From positions 496,001 through 560,000 of the forward strand of contig CAVRWA010000011.1 of assembly GCA_963724805.1 (NCBI GenBank): a stretch of DNA of 64,000 nucleotides, read 5' to 3'. The notes below the pieces were generated by a model. The model saw nothing but the letters and a program-made list of their open reading frames with translations. It had not been told where the DNA came from and searched no databases. The translations under genes were made by a program, and so were the position numbers. Of this stretch, positions 62,830 through 64,000 are shown piece by piece; the first letter of the stretch is position 1, and every line of letters starts with the position of its first letter. The DNA is from CAVQZA01 sp963724805. GTDB lineage: Bacteria; Actinomycetota; Thermoleophilia; Gaiellales; Gaiellaceae.

Positions 62830-64000
62830 GCGTCCTCCACGGCAGAGACGCGGCGGGCGAGGACCTCGTCGTCCGCGGCGCGCGCGTCCTCGATCCCGCT
62901 GAAGGTGTGGACGCGGTCCTCGACGTCCGTGTCGACGGCGGTGTGATCGCGCAGCTCGGCGAGGGGCTGGACGTCAACGGCCACCGCGTGGTCGACGGCT
63001 CGGGGCTCGTGCTCGCGCCCGCCTTCGTCGATCCGCACGTGCACCTGCGCACCCCCGGCCGCGAGGACGAGGAGACGATCGCCTCGGGCACCGCGGCGGC
63101 CGCGGCCGGCGGCTTTTGCGCGATCCTCGCGATGCCGAACACTGACCCGGTGGTGGACTCGGCCGCCGTGCTCGAAGGGCTGATCGAGACGGCGCGCCTC
63201 GAGGCCGAGGTCCCCGTCGGCTTCCTCGCCGCGATCTCGAAGGGCCAGCTCGGCGGAGAGCTCACCGAGATGGGCGAGCTGGCCGACGCGGGCGCCGCAG
63301 GGTTCTCCGACGACGGTCGCCCGGTGGTCTCGGCGGGCCTGATGCGGCGCGCGCTGCAGTACGCGTCGACGACCCGCCTGCGGCTCGCGCTGCACGAGGA
63401 GGAGCCGACCCTCTCGAAGGGGGGCCACATCCACGAGGGAACCGTCTCGGCGGAGCTCGGCTTCGGCGGCTACCCGTCGGTCGGGGAGAGCGTGATGGTC
63501 GAGCGCGACCTCGCGCTCGCGGCCTACGAGGGCCAGCCCCTCCACCTGCTCCACCTCTCGGCACGCGAGTCGGTGGAGGCGCTCTCGCACGCCCGGGCGG
63601 CCGGCGTCCCGGCCACCGGCGAGGTCACCCCGCACCACCTAGTCCTCACCGACGAGGCGGTCCGCTCGCTCGATCCGAACCTGAAGATGAACCCGCCGCT
63701 GCGCGCCGAGGAGGACCGAAAGGCGCTCCTCGAGGCCTTACGGAACGGTGACATCTGCTCGGTAGCTTCAGACCATGCCCCACATGCCCGCCACGAGAAG
63801 GAGGCACCGTTCGAGGAGGCGCCCTTCGGGGTCACCGGGCTCGAGACTGCGTTCGCGGCGCTCTACACCCACCTCGTGCTTCCCGGCGTGCTTCCGCTCG
63901 AGACGCTTCTCGAGCGCATGTCTGCCGGGCCGGCGCGCGCCTACGGGCTCGACGCGCCCAGGATCGCCCCCGGCGCTGCGGCGAATCTCGTCCTGCTCGA
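62826..64000 (+). CDS. pyrC: Dihydroorotase, C-terminus beyond the window
   Basis: Zinc amidohydrolase closing carbamoyl aspartate to dihydroorotate. DPHVHLRTPGRE (metal His pair; the usual E after R is T), AMPNTDPVVDS, LHEEEPTLSK, TGEVTPHHL, DPNLKMNPPLR and SDHAPHARHEK are all present in order. 391 codons are visible of about 425. The ATG overlaps the pyrB stop (ATGA). Class I (PyrC-type with DHO fold) layout. Confidence 0.95.
   Translation, partial: MSVLHGRDAAGEDLVVRGARVLDPAEGVDAVLDVRVDGGVIAQLGEGLDVNGHRVVDGSGLVLAPAFVDPHVHLRTPGREDEETIASGTAAAAAGGFCAILAMPNTDPVVDSAAVLEGLIETARLEAEVPVGFLAAISKGQLGGELTEMGELADAGAAGFSDDGRPVVSAGLMRRALQYASTTRLRLALHEEEPTLSKGGHIHEGTVSAELGFGGYPSVGESVMVERDLALAAYEGQPLHLLHLSARESVEALSHARAAGVPATGEVTPHHLVLTDEAVRSLDPNLKMNPPLRAEEDRKALLEALRNGDICSVASDHAPHARHEKEAPFEEAPFGVTGLETAFAALYTHLVLPGVLPLETLLERMSAGPARAYGLDAPRIAPGAAANLVLL

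Overview
The window is high-GC DNA from an actinobacterium, most likely of the Thermoleophilia (Gaiella/Solirubrobacter side). The evidence is WhiA directly followed by gap-pgk-tpiA-gpmI, Gram-positive/actinobacterial SOS boxes (CGAAC-N4-GTTCG), heavy use of GTG/TTG starts, leaderless-looking promoters and GC-rich codon use. The lineage is inferred; no 16S gene is present.

Layout. (1) 1-13.9 kb is core: a 5' piece of pruA on the minus strand, ogt-whiA, the glycolytic run gap-pgk-tpiA-gpmI (gpmI carries a one-base frameshift), an ECF sigma factor, a metallophosphoesterase with a DUF3467 protein, a TrkA-N channel with an unusual pore, argS, an EamA exporter, glpX and a class I aldolase. gap, pgk, tpiA, glpX and fba together cover most of lower glycolysis/gluconeogenesis. 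(2) 14-15.4 kb holds two small membrane proteins and a gene-free, hairpin-rich stretch.

(3) 15,430-32,579 is a 17-kb integrative element in tRNA-Gly(CCC). It is bounded by a perfect 48-bp repeat of the tRNA 3' half. It carries a tyrosine integrase, an excisionase-like protein, an XRE/nucleotidyltransferase pair and about 17 cargo genes, nearly all envelope or stress-type: PLDc_N-like, DUF2252, DHA2 exporter, DUF4337-like, a two-TM K+ channel, TMEM175, DUF1622, DUF1269, a lipoprotein and two YihY proteins. Five copies of one palindrome (consensus TTCACCYNRGTGAA) occur only in this cargo. They lie upstream of cargo genes and around a large LuxR-family (LAL/MalT-type) regulator, which suggests an element-encoded regulon. 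This is the best candidate for an undescribed system here.

(4) 32.6-43 kb is chromosomal: HIT hydrolase, CorA, MFS, an OLD-type ATPase/TOPRIM nuclease, a PRC-MgtE_N-CBS protein next to an Nramp-related transporter lacking the Nramp metal motifs, a VWA protein and a beta-propeller lipoprotein. (5) 43-51.6 kb is a decaying accessory tract: peptidase E, PadR plus membrane partner, an IS110 element, signal peptidase I, frameshifted HNH, hypothetical and TPR genes, a hydrolase, and an integrase remnant abutting tRNA-Arg(CCG). (6) 51.7-64 kb is core or metabolic: a dgcA/dgcN-like pair, a secreted glycosidase-like protein, a LysM protein under two SOS boxes, a TPP enzyme, RNase Z, a methyltransferase, a GNAT enzyme, an M29 aminopeptidase and pyrR-pyrB-pyrC with a PyrR-type RNA leader.

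At least eight genes carry single-base indels, including gpmI. This points to sequence error in part of the assembly, so 'broken' calls should be read with that in mind.
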